In this document: positions 23,865 to 32,440 of the stretch, piece by piece
How positions within the stretch are numbered: the first letter of the stretch is position 1
How the letters are laid out: the number at the start of each line of letters is the position of its first letter
Assembly (NCBI GenBank): GCA_964455375.1
Contig: CAYVXE010000032.1
Span: 1 to 41,537, forward strand
DNA length: 41,537 nt
Reading direction: 5' to 3'
Source of the DNA: CAYVXE01 sp964455375
Lineage (GTDB): Bacteria > Zhuqueibacterota > Zhuqueibacteria > Oceanimicrobiales > Oceanimicrobiaceae
The notes under the pieces: generated by a model
Database searches by the model: none
What the model saw: the letters and a program-made list of their open reading frames with translations, nothing else
What the model was told of the DNA's origin: nothing
Position numbers and translations under genes: made by a program

Positions 23865-25139
23865 ATGAATAAAGTTTTGTTTTTCCTAACCGTTTTACTG
23901 TTTATTTTTTGTCAAAAACCTTTGTCGGGGCAAATCAAAGTGAATCCGACCGGTGTGAATGTCAACACCAATGGCTCCACAACGGTTTTTTTGACCTTCG
24001 GGCGTCTGACCAACCAGGTGCCTGTGGAAGCGTTCTGGTGCGGCGAGCTTATCGATGCCTCCCCGGATATTGGTTTTAAATGTGCACCGGGGTCCCTGTT
24101 TGGTAAACTCCCCATTCGGTACGATCTCTCAAAAGTCAACGCCGATGGTACGTACACGGATATTATGTCCATCCCGCCGTCGGTGGCGCGCCGGGCGTAT
24201 CAGGCCGCAAAGCAGGGGTCGGCATCCCAATTTTTTTATGTGCGCCGGTTTGTAAGCACAAACGGCGGCCCGGATGAGTATGTCACCGTAACCTGCCGTC
24301 TGGCCGGTGGCGGGGCCCGGGTACCGTTTTCCATCACCGACGTCACCATCACCGCTGATACTGAAAAGCCGGTGGTGTTTGTCAAAAAAGGTCAACAACC
24401 TCCGCAACTGGTCGCTGAGATGTACTACAACGGGACAGGGCAGTTGAAGGGCCGATGGGAAGTCGTCATGCCGGGAGAAGAACCCCCCACAGCCCAGGAT
24501 TTGCTGCCGGAGGCGTCATTACCGGTGGAGAAACGTGGTTTACAACGGCGCTACACAGAGCTTGGCCGCTTCAATGTTTTTCTACCACCCACGGGAAAAT
24601 ATATTTTGCCCGGCCCGGATGTGGAGAAAATGCCTACCGATCTGGATGGTCTGTACATGGTTTTGCTGCGAGTTGAAGCCTCGGATGACAAGGAAGGGGA
24701 TTCCAACGTTGCAGCCGTGGGCGCTACCGGCGGCGTTGTGCACAGCGGTGCAGTGGCGGGTTTTCCCCTGCCGCCTTTTCGTTATTATGTTGGCAATGTC
24801 GAAAGCGACATTTTAACGGTGAAATCCGACAAACTGCAGCTTTTGCTGCCTGCGGAAAACAGTGACCTGCAAAGGGATAAACCCGTGGATTTCAGTTGGG
24901 TGGAAACCCGCCAGGCCGCGTTGTATAAATTGCAGGTCAAGAATAGTCAGGGGGATGAGGTTTTGTCGGCTATTTTGCAAAAAGGGGTGGGCAGCTATCG
25001 AGCGCCTTCCTGGTTAAAAGACCGCTCTGCCGACGGTAAGTTTCTCTGGCAGGTAAGCGCATTGAATTTTTCAGGCAAAGTCATTCAGGAGAGCAACTGG
25101 AGGGTATTTCAACTCTTGGGAGGACTCTTAAAGAAATAA
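23865..25139 (+). CDS. Exported protein encoded next to the barrel (424 aa)
   Basis: Not recognised. Signal peptide MNKVLFFLTVLLFIFCQKPLSGQ, without a convincing lipobox. The N-terminal domain is beta-rich (IKVNPTGVNVNTNGSTTVFLTF, VEAFWCGELIDASPDIGFKCAPGSLFG, with two cysteines likely paired). It continues to VTCRLAGGGARVPFSITDVTI. A central region (about 170-310) carries FNVFLPPTGKYILPGP and LDGLYMVLLRVEASDD. An FN3-like C-terminus (about 325-420) has FSWVETRQAALYKLQVKN and FLWQVSALN, as in the 16285 protein. It lies 11 bases after the barrel gene and is surely cotranscribed, so barrel and partner probably work together at the outer membrane. Confidence 0.82.
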   Translation: MNKVLFFLTVLLFIFCQKPLSGQIKVNPTGVNVNTNGSTTVFLTFGRLTNQVPVEAFWCGELIDASPDIGFKCAPGSLFGKLPIRYDLSKVNADGTYTDIMSIPPSVARRAYQAAKQGSASQFFYVRRFVSTNGGPDEYVTVTCRLAGGGARVPFSITDVTITADTEKPVVFVKKGQQPPQLVAEMYYNGTGQLKGRWEVVMPGEEPPTAQDLLPEASLPVEKRGLQRRYTELGRFNVFLPPTGKYILPGPDVEKMPTDLDGLYMVLLRVEASDDKEGDSNVAAVGATGGVVHSGAVAGFPLPPFRYYVGNVESDILTVKSDKLQLLLPAENSDLQRDKPVDFSWVETRQAALYKLQVKNSQGDEVLSAILQKGVGSYRAPSWLKDRSADGKFLWQVSALNFSGKVIQESNWRVFQLLGGLLKK

Positions 25140-25204
25140 GCAACCTGTTTTGTGTGCGGCCTCTCCTGGCTTTGGATGGTGCTGTTTGACTTTTCTATGC
25201 GAGA

Positions 25205-25229
25205 GATGAACTGTTCATCTTCATTTTTA
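25205..25229 (+). terminator. Palindrome and T-rich tract closing the barrel operon
   Basis: AGATGAAC and GTTCATCT are perfectly complementary about one central base near 25205-25221, followed shortly by ATTTTTA. It could be a terminator for the preceding operon or an operator for the lipoprotein gene at 25270. Confidence 0.5.
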
Positions 25230-25269
25230 CGTATGTTTAATTAGCGGGTTAATCGGCAAGGAGAAAAGG

Positions 25270-25737
25270 ATGGGATGTCCGGCTAAAAAATTATGTCTAT
25301 ATGTCGTTAGTTGTTTTGTGATTGCCAATTTGTTTTCCGCCTGTCAAAATAAATCCACGGAAAGAACGATGAGGACAACTGCGGTGACGCCTTTTAAAAT
25401 GACCGTTTCCACCGGCGGTGGCTTCACCGGTCTTACCTCTGGATATTCATTATCTTCCGATGGGATGGTTGAACAGTGGCAGCATTTTCGTGCCGGCAAG
25501 GATTCCGTCTTATGGTCTGAAAAGACAGACGTGTCCAGAATTCTGTTTTTTAAAAAGCAGTTGGAGGATACACGTGTATCGAAAAAAAACATTCAAAAAA
25601 GTGGTAATATGACGACTACTGTAACCCTGGCGATGCCGGATACGACTTACACCTGGTATTGGAGCGCATCGGGAAAGAGTGAATTGAGTCGCTGGGTTAA
25701 AGATGTCCAGCGATTTTGTGAAACCATGGCACCGTAA
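25270..25737 (+). CDS. Small lipoprotein of unknown function (155 aa)
   Basis: The N-terminal hydrophobic stretch ends in LFSAC, a good lipobox, so the mature protein starts at Cys25 and is anchored in the envelope. The mature part has a beta-rich core (FKMTVSTGGGFTGLTSGYSLSSDGMVEQW, VTLAMPDTTYTWYW) and ends in a helix (SELSRWVKDVQRFCETM). Similar 'tests for GGxxGxxxxYxLxxdG' small lipoproteins are seen in many genomes without a known role, and I give no function. SD AAGGAG lies before ATG 25270. The gene stands between the barrel operon and the M4 protease. Confidence 0.75.
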   Translation: MGCPAKKLCLYVVSCFVIANLFSACQNKSTERTMRTTAVTPFKMTVSTGGGFTGLTSGYSLSSDGMVEQWQHFRAGKDSVLWSEKTDVSRILFFKKQLEDTRVSKKNIQKSGNMTTTVTLAMPDTTYTWYWSASGKSELSRWVKDVQRFCETMAP

Positions 25738-25858
25738 GGTTATTCGTACGGCTAACGACACTGTCGAAAAATTCGAATTTAAATAAATTTTCATACTGAG
25801 CGTTGTCGAACTTTCAGTTCTAAAAAACACATCATTAAATCAACCAAAGGAGGCACCC

Positions 25859-28800
25859 ATGATTCATGTTACCAAAAGAGTTGCTTTATTTCTAATTCTC
25901 GTATTGTCATGCTTGTTTTTAATGAATACTGCAAGTCAGTTTAAAAAATCTGCTAATGCAAATGGCGAAAAGCCATTTAAACAAAAATGGCAGCGACACC
26001 AAAAGAAAACAGGTGCATCGGAAGAAAGGACGGCCTTTCAAACAGATATAAAAAAGCTGTCCAGGAATGTTGCCAATTTGAAAGCTCAGGCGCAGACCGG
26101 TTCTTCCGGACGCAGCTTGTCTCCACGTGATCGGGCGATGCAGCGTCTCGAACAAATCAGCCGGGGTTCGTTGTCGATTCATTGGGATGACGTAAACTCA
26201 GTGCCAATTTTTATACGTGGTGATAAATTACAGGAGACCTCTTCCAAGAAAGGCAGCCAATTGACATTGAACAGCGCCACCGAAGTGGCCATGAGTTTTC
26301 TGCAGGAAAATAGTGCGCTTTTACAAATTTTTGACCCGGTCACAGAATTCCAGCTTATTGACAGTGAACAGGATAAGTACGGCCTAATGCATTTTCGTTA
26401 TCAACAAATGTATCAGGGGCTGGAAGTCTGGGCCCGGGATGTTCGGGTGCATGTAAATAAGGATGGTGTGGTCAATGCGTTTAACGGTCGTTTCCTGCCC
26501 ACTATGAAATTACGCGGGATTCCACAAAATGGAATTTCCCAACAATCGGCAATGCAATTGGCCCGGCAGCGTCTTCAACGGCAGTTTGGTGAGGTCAAGG
26601 CACGCAAGCTGATTTACATCGATGATGATGAAACAGCGCATCTCACGTGGCTGATTCAGGGTAGTCGGGGATTAGCTGAAAACTGGTACACGTTTGTAGA
26701 TGCAGAATCAGGTGAGATTTTGAAACAGTACAATCACATTATGGCAGAGGGTCCGGTGACCGGCAGCGGGTTTGATTTGTCCAATCAAACGCGAACGTTA
26801 AATGTTTACCAGATCGGAAGTGACTTTTTGATGCTCAATGCCTCTAAACCAATGTTTAACGCCGGTGCCTCCACCATTCCGCAAGATGGAAAAGGGGTTA
26901 TTTACACCCTGGATGCACGTAATGCAGACAGTACCTTGTTTTTTGTGACATCGAACGACGTCAATAGCTGGAATAATAAACCGGCTGTTTCTGCATCTGC
27001 AAATGGTGCACTCGTTTATGATTTTTACAAACAGGTATTTAACCGCAATGCTATCGATGGTCAGGGTTCCACCATGAACCTGGTGGTGAACTTCAAGCAA
27101 AATTTTAACAATGCCTTCTGGAATGGTCAGTTAATGGTGTTTGGCAATGGCGATGGCGTCATGTTCAGCGATTTGGCTGAATCCTTGGATGTAACGGCGC
27201 ATGAAATGACTCACGGGGTTATTGAACGCACGGCAAATTTGGTGTATGAAAACCAAGCAGGTGCCCTGAATGAATCCTTTGCAGATGTGTTCGGGGTGCT
27301 GTTCGAGTTCTGGGTGAAGGGAGAAAATAGCAATTGGTTTTTGGGGGAAGATGTGACGACGCCCAATATTCCCGGAGATGTTTTGCGGAACATGGAAGAT
27401 CCCGGCGCCGCAAATGTGGCGTTAAACGGACAGCAGCCAACACGAATGAGCGAGTTTCAAAATCTTCCCAATACACCGCAAGGTGATAATGGGGGTGTGC
27501 ACATAAACAGCGGTATCCCAAACCGGGCATTTTTTCTTTTCGCCACAAATCCTGCGGTCGGTCGTGATCAAGCCGGGCAGGTGTACTATCAGGCTTTGAC
27601 GAAATACATCACCAGGAATTCACAATTCATCGACTGCCGACTGGCCGTTCTGAAAGCGGTTGATGACGTGTTTGGCGCCGGAACATCCGGGGCCGGGGCC
27701 GCTGCAACCGCTGCAGCGCAGGCTTTCGATACGGTGGAAATTTTTGATGGTGGCGGCACACCGCCTCCTGCAGATTTGCCTCCGGTTGTGGGGGACGAGT
27801 TTGTTGCATTCATCGACGCCGGTTCAGGTGCGCTTGTGCGTTACCAACCGTCTACACAGGGATTTGTACAGATTTCAGCAAATAGCCTTTTTAGTCGCCC
27901 GTCTGTGACCGACGACGGCGATTTTATTTTTTATGTTGATAATACAAATAACGTGCACGTTATGCGCTCTGATGGCAGTAACGACCAGCAACTTACGACA
28001 TCCGGTGGCTTTTCGAACATTTCCATTTCACCCAACGGACAATTTCTTGCGGCAACCACTACATTTTCGGAACCTGTCATGTATGTTTTTGACTTAAACG
28101 ATGCGAGTGGTGCAAGCGACAAGATGATTCAGTTATATACACCAACGACTGCGGAAGGAATCACAACCGGCAATGTTCTTTTTCCTGACCGTATCGATTG
28201 GGCATCGGAAAATGATATATTAATGTATGATGCATTTAATATTATCGTAAATGCCACCGGTGATACCACAGGCTACTGGGATATCAACCTTTTGCGTACA
28301 AGTGATGGCGCTATCGACAGGCTTTTCCCTCCTCAACCTCCCGGAATCAATATCGGCAACCCGGTTTTTTCGTCAAATAATGATAATATTATCGCCCTGG
28401 ATTTCATCGATGAAAATGGAGATGTGACGGTGCTCGGCGTTAATTTAAATACCGGTGCAACGGGTGACATTACGTTTAATTTTACGTCTCCGGGTAGTCC
28501 GTCATTTTCAAATGATGATAGTAAGATCTACTATCACTTTACGGATCAAACCGGCAGCACAATCTGGGTCGTTGATTTACAGCAAGATGGAATCACCGGC
28601 ACCGGCAATGATCAGGGCCTCATCACGGGTGGCGTCTTTCCGGTTGCATATACCGTGGGGGCGCGTCCCACCAGTGTTGAAGATCGCTCAACAGGTGTTC
28701 CAACGGAATTTACGTTGTTGCAGAATTACCCCAATCCGTTTAATCCGTCAACGACGATTCGCTATGCTTTGCCGGAAGACATGCAGGTGGAGCTGAGCGT

Positions 28801-28969
28801 TTTTAATCTTCTGGGCCAACAAGTGCAGACGCTGGTGAATGGTGTGAGAACTGCCGGTGAGCACGTTGTTAAATTTGATGCTGCAGGATTGCCCAGTGGA
28901 ATGTATTTTTATCGGTTAAAAACGAGTCGTGGTGCAACCATTGCTCAAAAAATGCTGCTAACAAAATAA
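25859..28969 (+). CDS. Secreted M4 (thermolysin-type) metalloprotease with propeller and type IX-style sorting tail (1036 aa)
   Basis: Signal peptide VALFLILVLSCLFLMNTAS. The propeptide (FTP/PepSY, about 90-290) contains LRFRYQQMYQGLEVW-like and HLTWLIQGS elements. The M4 catalytic domain follows, with HEMTH (H448, E449, H452) and the third zinc ligand E472 in NESFADVFG, 20 residues after the second His as in thermolysin. The domain's proton-donor His is in GGVHINSGIPNRAF. After M4_C, residues about 640-930 are beta-propeller repeats of the TolB/PD40 type (RPSVTDDGDFIFYVD, NISISPNGQFLAATT). The C-terminus is a type IX-style sorting domain (LLQNYPNPFNPSTTIRY, VFNLLGQQVQTL, GMYFYRLKT, QKMLLTK), implying export by T9SS or a related route. 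The SD AAAGGAGG is perfect. A strong terminator follows. Confidence 0.95.
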   Translation: MIHVTKRVALFLILVLSCLFLMNTASQFKKSANANGEKPFKQKWQRHQKKTGASEERTAFQTDIKKLSRNVANLKAQAQTGSSGRSLSPRDRAMQRLEQISRGSLSIHWDDVNSVPIFIRGDKLQETSSKKGSQLTLNSATEVAMSFLQENSALLQIFDPVTEFQLIDSEQDKYGLMHFRYQQMYQGLEVWARDVRVHVNKDGVVNAFNGRFLPTMKLRGIPQNGISQQSAMQLARQRLQRQFGEVKARKLIYIDDDETAHLTWLIQGSRGLAENWYTFVDAESGEILKQYNHIMAEGPVTGSGFDLSNQTRTLNVYQIGSDFLMLNASKPMFNAGASTIPQDGKGVIYTLDARNADSTLFFVTSNDVNSWNNKPAVSASANGALVYDFYKQVFNRNAIDGQGSTMNLVVNFKQNFNNAFWNGQLMVFGNGDGVMFSDLAESLDVTAHEMTHGVIERTANLVYENQAGALNESFADVFGVLFEFWVKGENSNWFLGEDVTTPNIPGDVLRNMEDPGAANVALNGQQPTRMSEFQNLPNTPQGDNGGVHINSGIPNRAFFLFATNPAVGRDQAGQVYYQALTKYITRNSQFIDCRLAVLKAVDDVFGAGTSGAGAAATAAAQAFDTVEIFDGGGTPPPADLPPVVGDEFVAFIDAGSGALVRYQPSTQGFVQISANSLFSRPSVTDDGDFIFYVDNTNNVHVMRSDGSNDQQLTTSGGFSNISISPNGQFLAATTTFSEPVMYVFDLNDASGASDKMIQLYTPTTAEGITTGNVLFPDRIDWASENDILMYDAFNIIVNATGDTTGYWDINLLRTSDGAIDRLFPPQPPGINIGNPVFSSNNDNIIALDFIDENGDVTVLGVNLNTGATGDITFNFTSPGSPSFSNDDSKIYYHFTDQTGSTIWVVDLQQDGITGTGNDQGLITGGVFPVAYTVGARPTSVEDRSTGVPTEFTLLQNYPNPFNPSTTIRYALPEDMQVELSVFNLLGQQVQTLVNGVRTAGEHVVKFDAAGLPSGMYFYRLKTSRGATIAQKMLLTK

Positions 28970-28991
28970 TTTTACACCCTCCTTTCTGGTG

Positions 28992-29024
28992 AGCAGGGAA
29001 CCACAACTGGTTCCCTGCTTTTTT
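28992..29024 (+). terminator. Terminator after the M4 protease
   Basis: AGCAGGGAACCA (28992-29003) pairs perfectly with TGGTTCCCTGCT (29008-29019) across CAAC and is followed by a run of T residues. This is a textbook intrinsic terminator. Confidence 0.93.
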
Positions 29025-29350
29025 ATATCCATTTTTTGATATGCCGAAACCGGATACAAGCCTTTGTTTTAATCAAAGAATTCCCCAGGATCTTCATTTT
29101 GTGAAAATTGGCAATATTGTCTTTTTGTTTTACGAATATTTTCGTATAATTAAAAATCTTCATTCTGTTTAGGTCACTTCATTGTGAAAATTAAGATTGA
29201 ATCTAAGTGGCTTAATACATAAAGTTGGGTAGATTCTATCCGTCTATACAGAAATCTCCGCATAAATCCGGTCTTCTTTTTAATCGAAGTTTTCTGTTGC
29301 AAATGAATTAATGTTAAATAATAATCCAGACTAACTTTTCGTACACATTT
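29025..29350. other. AT-rich intergenic stretch with -10-like box and palindrome
   Basis: TACGAA-TATT-TTCGTA (29131-29146) forms a small palindrome and overlaps a perfect TATAAT (29145-29150), though no good -35 lies at the right distance. The phrase TTCATT(TT)GTGAAAATT occurs twice (about 29094 and 29178). No gene is seen. The promoter of the SRPBCC-transporter pair must be here. Confidence 0.4.
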
Positions 29351-29968
29351 ATGTTTTTGAAAACAGCAAAAATAATTGTTCTGGTTATTTGCTTTGTATT
29401 TTGTCAAAGTACAATTCATGCCCAGCCTGATTTACAAAAAGGCAATGTTCAAGTGAGTCTTACTAGTTTAGAAAATGGTGTTGTCTCTGTTGAAGCTAAA
29501 CTTTTTATCCCCTGTCAGCCCGAAGACATCTGGATTGTTCTGACCGATTATAATCATCTATACAAATTCATTCCGAAAATGCTGCACAGCGAACTTTTGA
29601 AAAATGAGGGAGATGCTAAAATTATTAAACAAGTAGCCCGAACAGGAATTTCTATCTTTCAAATTACTGCAAGAGTGCAGTTACGAGTGCAGGAAAAGTA
29701 TTTACAGCGGATTGACTTCGAAAAGATGAAAGGTGATTTCAAAGTGTTTCGAGGGAGTTGGCTGCTGCAAGGTGCCGACGATTCTACAGGTACAGTTCTA
29801 ACCTACCAGGCTGAAATAAAGCCGCTCTTTCCTACGCCTATTATTCTGATTAAACAGGTGCAAAAAAACGATCTTCCGGAAATTCTGAATGCCATCAAGC
29901 AGAGAACACAAAAAGTCAAAATTGCCAAAAAGAATAAGTGCCATGTATGGATCATAATCTCGATGTAA
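29351..29968 (+). CDS. Exported SRPBCC-fold (polyketide cyclase/COQ10-like) protein (205 aa)
   Basis: Signal peptide ILVICFVFCQSTIHAQ-like (residues 1-25). The mature part follows the START/SRPBCC plan: VSVEAKLFIPCQPEDIWIVLTDYNHLYKFIPKM, the usual opening of polyketide-cyclase/dehydrase family 2 members, then a central beta sheet (FQITARVQLRVQEKY, GSWLLQGADD, LTYQAEIKP) and a long C-terminal helix (LPEILNAIKQRTQKV). Such domains bind hydrophobic ligands; cyclase activity is not implied. The 3' end overlaps the transporter gene by 22 bases. It is unusual in being exported, as most relatives are cytosolic or membrane-associated. Confidence 0.82.
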   Translation: MFLKTAKIIVLVICFVFCQSTIHAQPDLQKGNVQVSLTSLENGVVSVEAKLFIPCQPEDIWIVLTDYNHLYKFIPKMLHSELLKNEGDAKIIKQVARTGISIFQITARVQLRVQEKYLQRIDFEKMKGDFKVFRGSWLLQGADDSTGTVLTYQAEIKPLFPTPIILIKQVQKNDLPEILNAIKQRTQKVKIAKKNKCHVWIIISM

Positions 29969-30855
29969 GGGTCTTAAAATCGGATAGCCTGCTTTTCTTA
30001 GCAGCGGCGATCTGGGGATTTGCATTTGTTGCTCAACGTGCAGGAATGCAACACGTTGGACCGCTCGTGTTTAACGGAATTCGTTTTGCTCTGGGTAGTT
30101 TGTCTCTGCTTCCTCTGATTTTAATTAATAAAAGGAAACGACAGACACCGTCTTTGCCGCTTTCAAAGGGTGTGTTTGTTGGAAGTTTTTTGGCAGGAGG
30201 CGTTTTGTTTGGCGCATCCTCTCTGCAACAGATCGGCATCGTGTATACGACGGCAGGGAAAGCGGGATTCATCACCGGGCTCTATGTTATTATCGTACCC
30301 ATCTTGGGTCTGCTCTGGAAGCAAAAAGTATTGCCTGGTACCTGGTTTGGAGCAATATTGGCCACTTTGGGATTGTATCTCCTTTCCACGCATGAAGCGG
30401 CCGCGATTAATCTTGGAGACTTTTTAGTGTTTGTTGGCGCTTTCTTTTGGGCCGGGCATGTGCATGTTTTAGGTTGGCTTTCACCGCAAATGGATTCATA
30501 TAAATTGTCCGCAATTCAATATGCGGTGTGTGCCGTTCTCAGTTTGCTCACTGCGTTGTTTCTGGAGCACTTTTCTTTGGAAGAAATTTGGGCGGCTGCC
30601 GTCCCGATATTGTATGGGGGTGTTTTTTCGGTCGGCATTGCCTTTACTTTACAAGTTGTAGCTCAAAGAAAAGTACCACCGGCACACGTGGTCATTATTC
30701 TCAGCCTCGAAGGTGTGTTTGCTGCGTTGGGTGGCTGGTTACTGTTAGATGAAATCCTGTCTTTGCAAGCAGTAACCGGTTGTATTTTTATTTTTGCGGG
30801 AATGATTGTTTCGCAGATTGCGGTGACTCGTTATCGACGTTTCCAAAATGGATAA
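29947..30855 (+). CDS. EamA/DMT-family transporter (302 aa)
   Basis: Ten hydrophobic segments in two homologous halves, the typical EamA drug/metabolite transporter layout (inner membrane). The first half starts LLFLAAAIWGFAFVAQRAGMQHVGPLVFNGIRFALGSLSLLPL, a standard EamA opening with conserved W-G-F and the R in GIRFALG, and includes IGIVYTTAGKAGFITGLYVIIVPILG. The second half has GDFLVFVGAFFWAGHVHVLGWL and HVVIILSLEGVFAALGGWLLLDE. The substrate is unknown. The start is ATG 29947, inside the end of the SRPBCC gene; GTG 29938 is an alternative. It is convergent with the hydroxylase gene, whose 3' end overlaps by about 25 bases. Confidence 0.93.
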   Translation: MDHNLDVRVLKSDSLLFLAAAIWGFAFVAQRAGMQHVGPLVFNGIRFALGSLSLLPLILINKRKRQTPSLPLSKGVFVGSFLAGGVLFGASSLQQIGIVYTTAGKAGFITGLYVIIVPILGLLWKQKVLPGTWFGAILATLGLYLLSTHEAAAINLGDFLVFVGAFFWAGHVHVLGWLSPQMDSYKLSAIQYAVCAVLSLLTALFLEHFSLEEIWAAAVPILYGGVFSVGIAFTLQVVAQRKVPPAHVVIILSLEGVFAALGGWLLLDEILSLQAVTGCIFIFAGMIVSQIAVTRYRRFQNG

Positions 30856-31631
30856 ACAATCCGCCCCGGTACTCCTTCCGGATACGTTTCCATTCCCTGA
30901 AAGCCCAGCTTTTGTGGCTCTTCCTGATCTTTCGGCCAGTACACGGTGCCAAACAGCCAATCCCAGACACTCAAAACGATTCCGAAATTCTGGCCGCCCT
31001 TGCCGTGCAGTTCCACATCATGGTGCCATACGTGCATTTTTGCCGAATTGAAAACATATCTCAGCGGCCCCCAATTGATAGGCAAATTAGAATGATTGAG
31101 ATCCTGCATCAGTGTTCCGATGATTGCAATGATAAGGATGACCTTACCGTCAATTCCTAAGATCACCAGCGGCAAATAAGATAGCGTCTTATAGACGATC
31201 ACTTCACCCCAATGAAAACGGAAGTTTCCAATCCAGTCCAGTTCTTCAATACTGTGGTGGAGTTTATGAAATTCCCATAACCATGGTACAATATGTAACA
31301 TTCTATGAATATTCCACTCAATAAAATCTTTAAGAATAAAAAATACTATAAATTGCACCCAGAGCGGTGTCCCGCTCATGATGGCGAGAGATTCGGGAAC
31401 CGGTAAGCCTAATTGATACAAAAAACTGTTGAAATGCTGAATGGCATATCCGCTAAGCACGGCGAGAATGAGTCCCAGATAATGTCCGTTAAAGGCCAGC
31501 CAGAAAACATCCTGCCAGATGCCTTTGCGCAGCACTTTCTGTTGTGGGCGCCATGGTGAAAGTCGTTCGAGAATAAAACAAAAAATTGAGACTGAAATGA
31601 GCCAAAAGTAATATTGTAGATAAATTGGCAT
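30831..31631 (-). CDS. Fatty acid hydroxylase / sterol desaturase superfamily membrane protein (266 aa)
   Basis: An integral membrane di-iron enzyme family. Four or more hydrophobic segments surround the histidine motifs: HRMLH, HKLHH with a preceding W-EFH, and the later HVWHH near NSAKMHVWHHDVELHG, plus DLNHSNL. These eight-His ligands are expected for oxidising or hydroxylating lipid substrates with O2. The sequence ends WDWLFGTVYWPKDQEEPQKLGFQGME, common in the bacterial branch. The substrate (carotenoid, fatty acid or other lipid) is not decided. The ATG has a good SD (AAGGAAG, 7 bases). It is on the minus strand, tail to tail with the transporter with about 25 bases of overlap, so transcripts are antisense at the ends. 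Confidence 0.9.
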   Translation of the reverse strand: MPIYLQYYFWLISVSIFCFILERLSPWRPQQKVLRKGIWQDVFWLAFNGHYLGLILAVLSGYAIQHFNSFLYQLGLPVPESLAIMSGTPLWVQFIVFFILKDFIEWNIHRMLHIVPWLWEFHKLHHSIEELDWIGNFRFHWGEVIVYKTLSYLPLVILGIDGKVILIIAIIGTLMQDLNHSNLPINWGPLRYVFNSAKMHVWHHDVELHGKGGQNFGIVLSVWDWLFGTVYWPKDQEEPQKLGFQGMETYPEGVPGRIVYPFWKRR

Positions 31632-32378
31632 AATGCGACTTCCTTATGGGTTAAATCCTGCTAATTCTATAGTGGTCAAACCGTAAAAGCTTAGCATACA
31701 GACTTAAAAGATGTAAAGGATTCTCACAGATTTATTCTTTAGAAAAAATAAAAATATTTATGATACGTGCAAGTTAAAACCGGTGTAATTTGTTTAATCC
31801 GTTTGTATCTGTGTAATCAGTAGTCCAGTATTTTGGTATTTTTGCCAGTCGGTTTTTGCTTCTTGTTTCAAAATTTCTATTTTGGAACATACTTGTTGGA
31901 AAGTTTCAACTTCGAATGAACATAGCGACTGAGCATAGAGGGTAATTGCTTGAGGCCTTCAGTCACTGACTTAGCAACGATTGTAAATTCTCTGCGCTCT
32001 TCGCGCTCTTTGCGAGAGTTGAACTATCTGTCACCAACTTTTTGGTGTCCCCCGGTGTTTGATGAAATGCTCACGCAGGGTAGTGGCATCGATGCTCTGT
32101 ACCTCCTCAAACCAGTTTTTTATCATCGCGGGCTGAAGTCCACGCTACAGAGTCACTTTTCTTTTGTCTCCTTGAGCGGAACGAAGTGGAGTCGAAAGGT
32201 CTGGACACTGAAATTGATTTCAGCACAAGGAATAACGAATGTCGATTTTTGATTAAAGGAAACACCAACACTATTACAGATTCCTCTATCTTTTAATGAA
32301 TATTTTTACGTAAGCTGTGTATCAGTAAGCAAGGAGAAAAAAGGTTTTTATCTCTTCTGTTTTACGAATATAATTCTC
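31632..32378. other. Repeat-rich intergenic region without a convincing gene
   Basis: This holds an inverted copy of the TGTTCCAAAAT hairpin repeat, a CTCTTCGCGCTCTTTGCG-type motif near 31990, and a palindromic-repeat remnant at about 32155-32205 (CTTGAGCGGAACGAAGTGG, GTCGAAAGG). The 100-codon frame at 31950-32252 runs through these repeats and has no SD. Confidence 0.5.
31858..31889 (-). repeat. Dispersed hairpin repeat, copy 4 (inverted)
   Basis: TGTTTCAAAAT (31864-31874) and ATTTTGGAACA (31879-31889) surround TTCT. The reverse complement is TGTTCCAAAATAGAAATTTT followed by GAAACAAGAAG, nearly identical to 2730-2760 about 29 kb away. Confidence 0.75.
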
Positions 32379-32409
32379 TTGACTTTTGCGATTTAAACAA
32401 ATAAATTCG
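32379..32409 (+). promoter_or_regulatory. Promoter upstream of the endonuclease III gene
   Basis: TTGACT (32379-32384) and TAAATT (32402-32407) with 17 bases between them fit a sigma70-type promoter. TAAATTCG also fits the Bacteroidetes TAnnTTTG box at 7 of 8 positions, with a TTG 20 bases upstream. It lies about 32 bases before the proposed TTG start. Confidence 0.6.
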
Positions 32410-32440
32410 ATGTCTTTATTCAAAGAAATTGAGGTTTTTT

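Noticed and set aside
31950..32252. Open frame of 100 codons upstream of nth
   Set aside because: It runs through palindromic repeat remnants, has no SD and shows no domain pattern.
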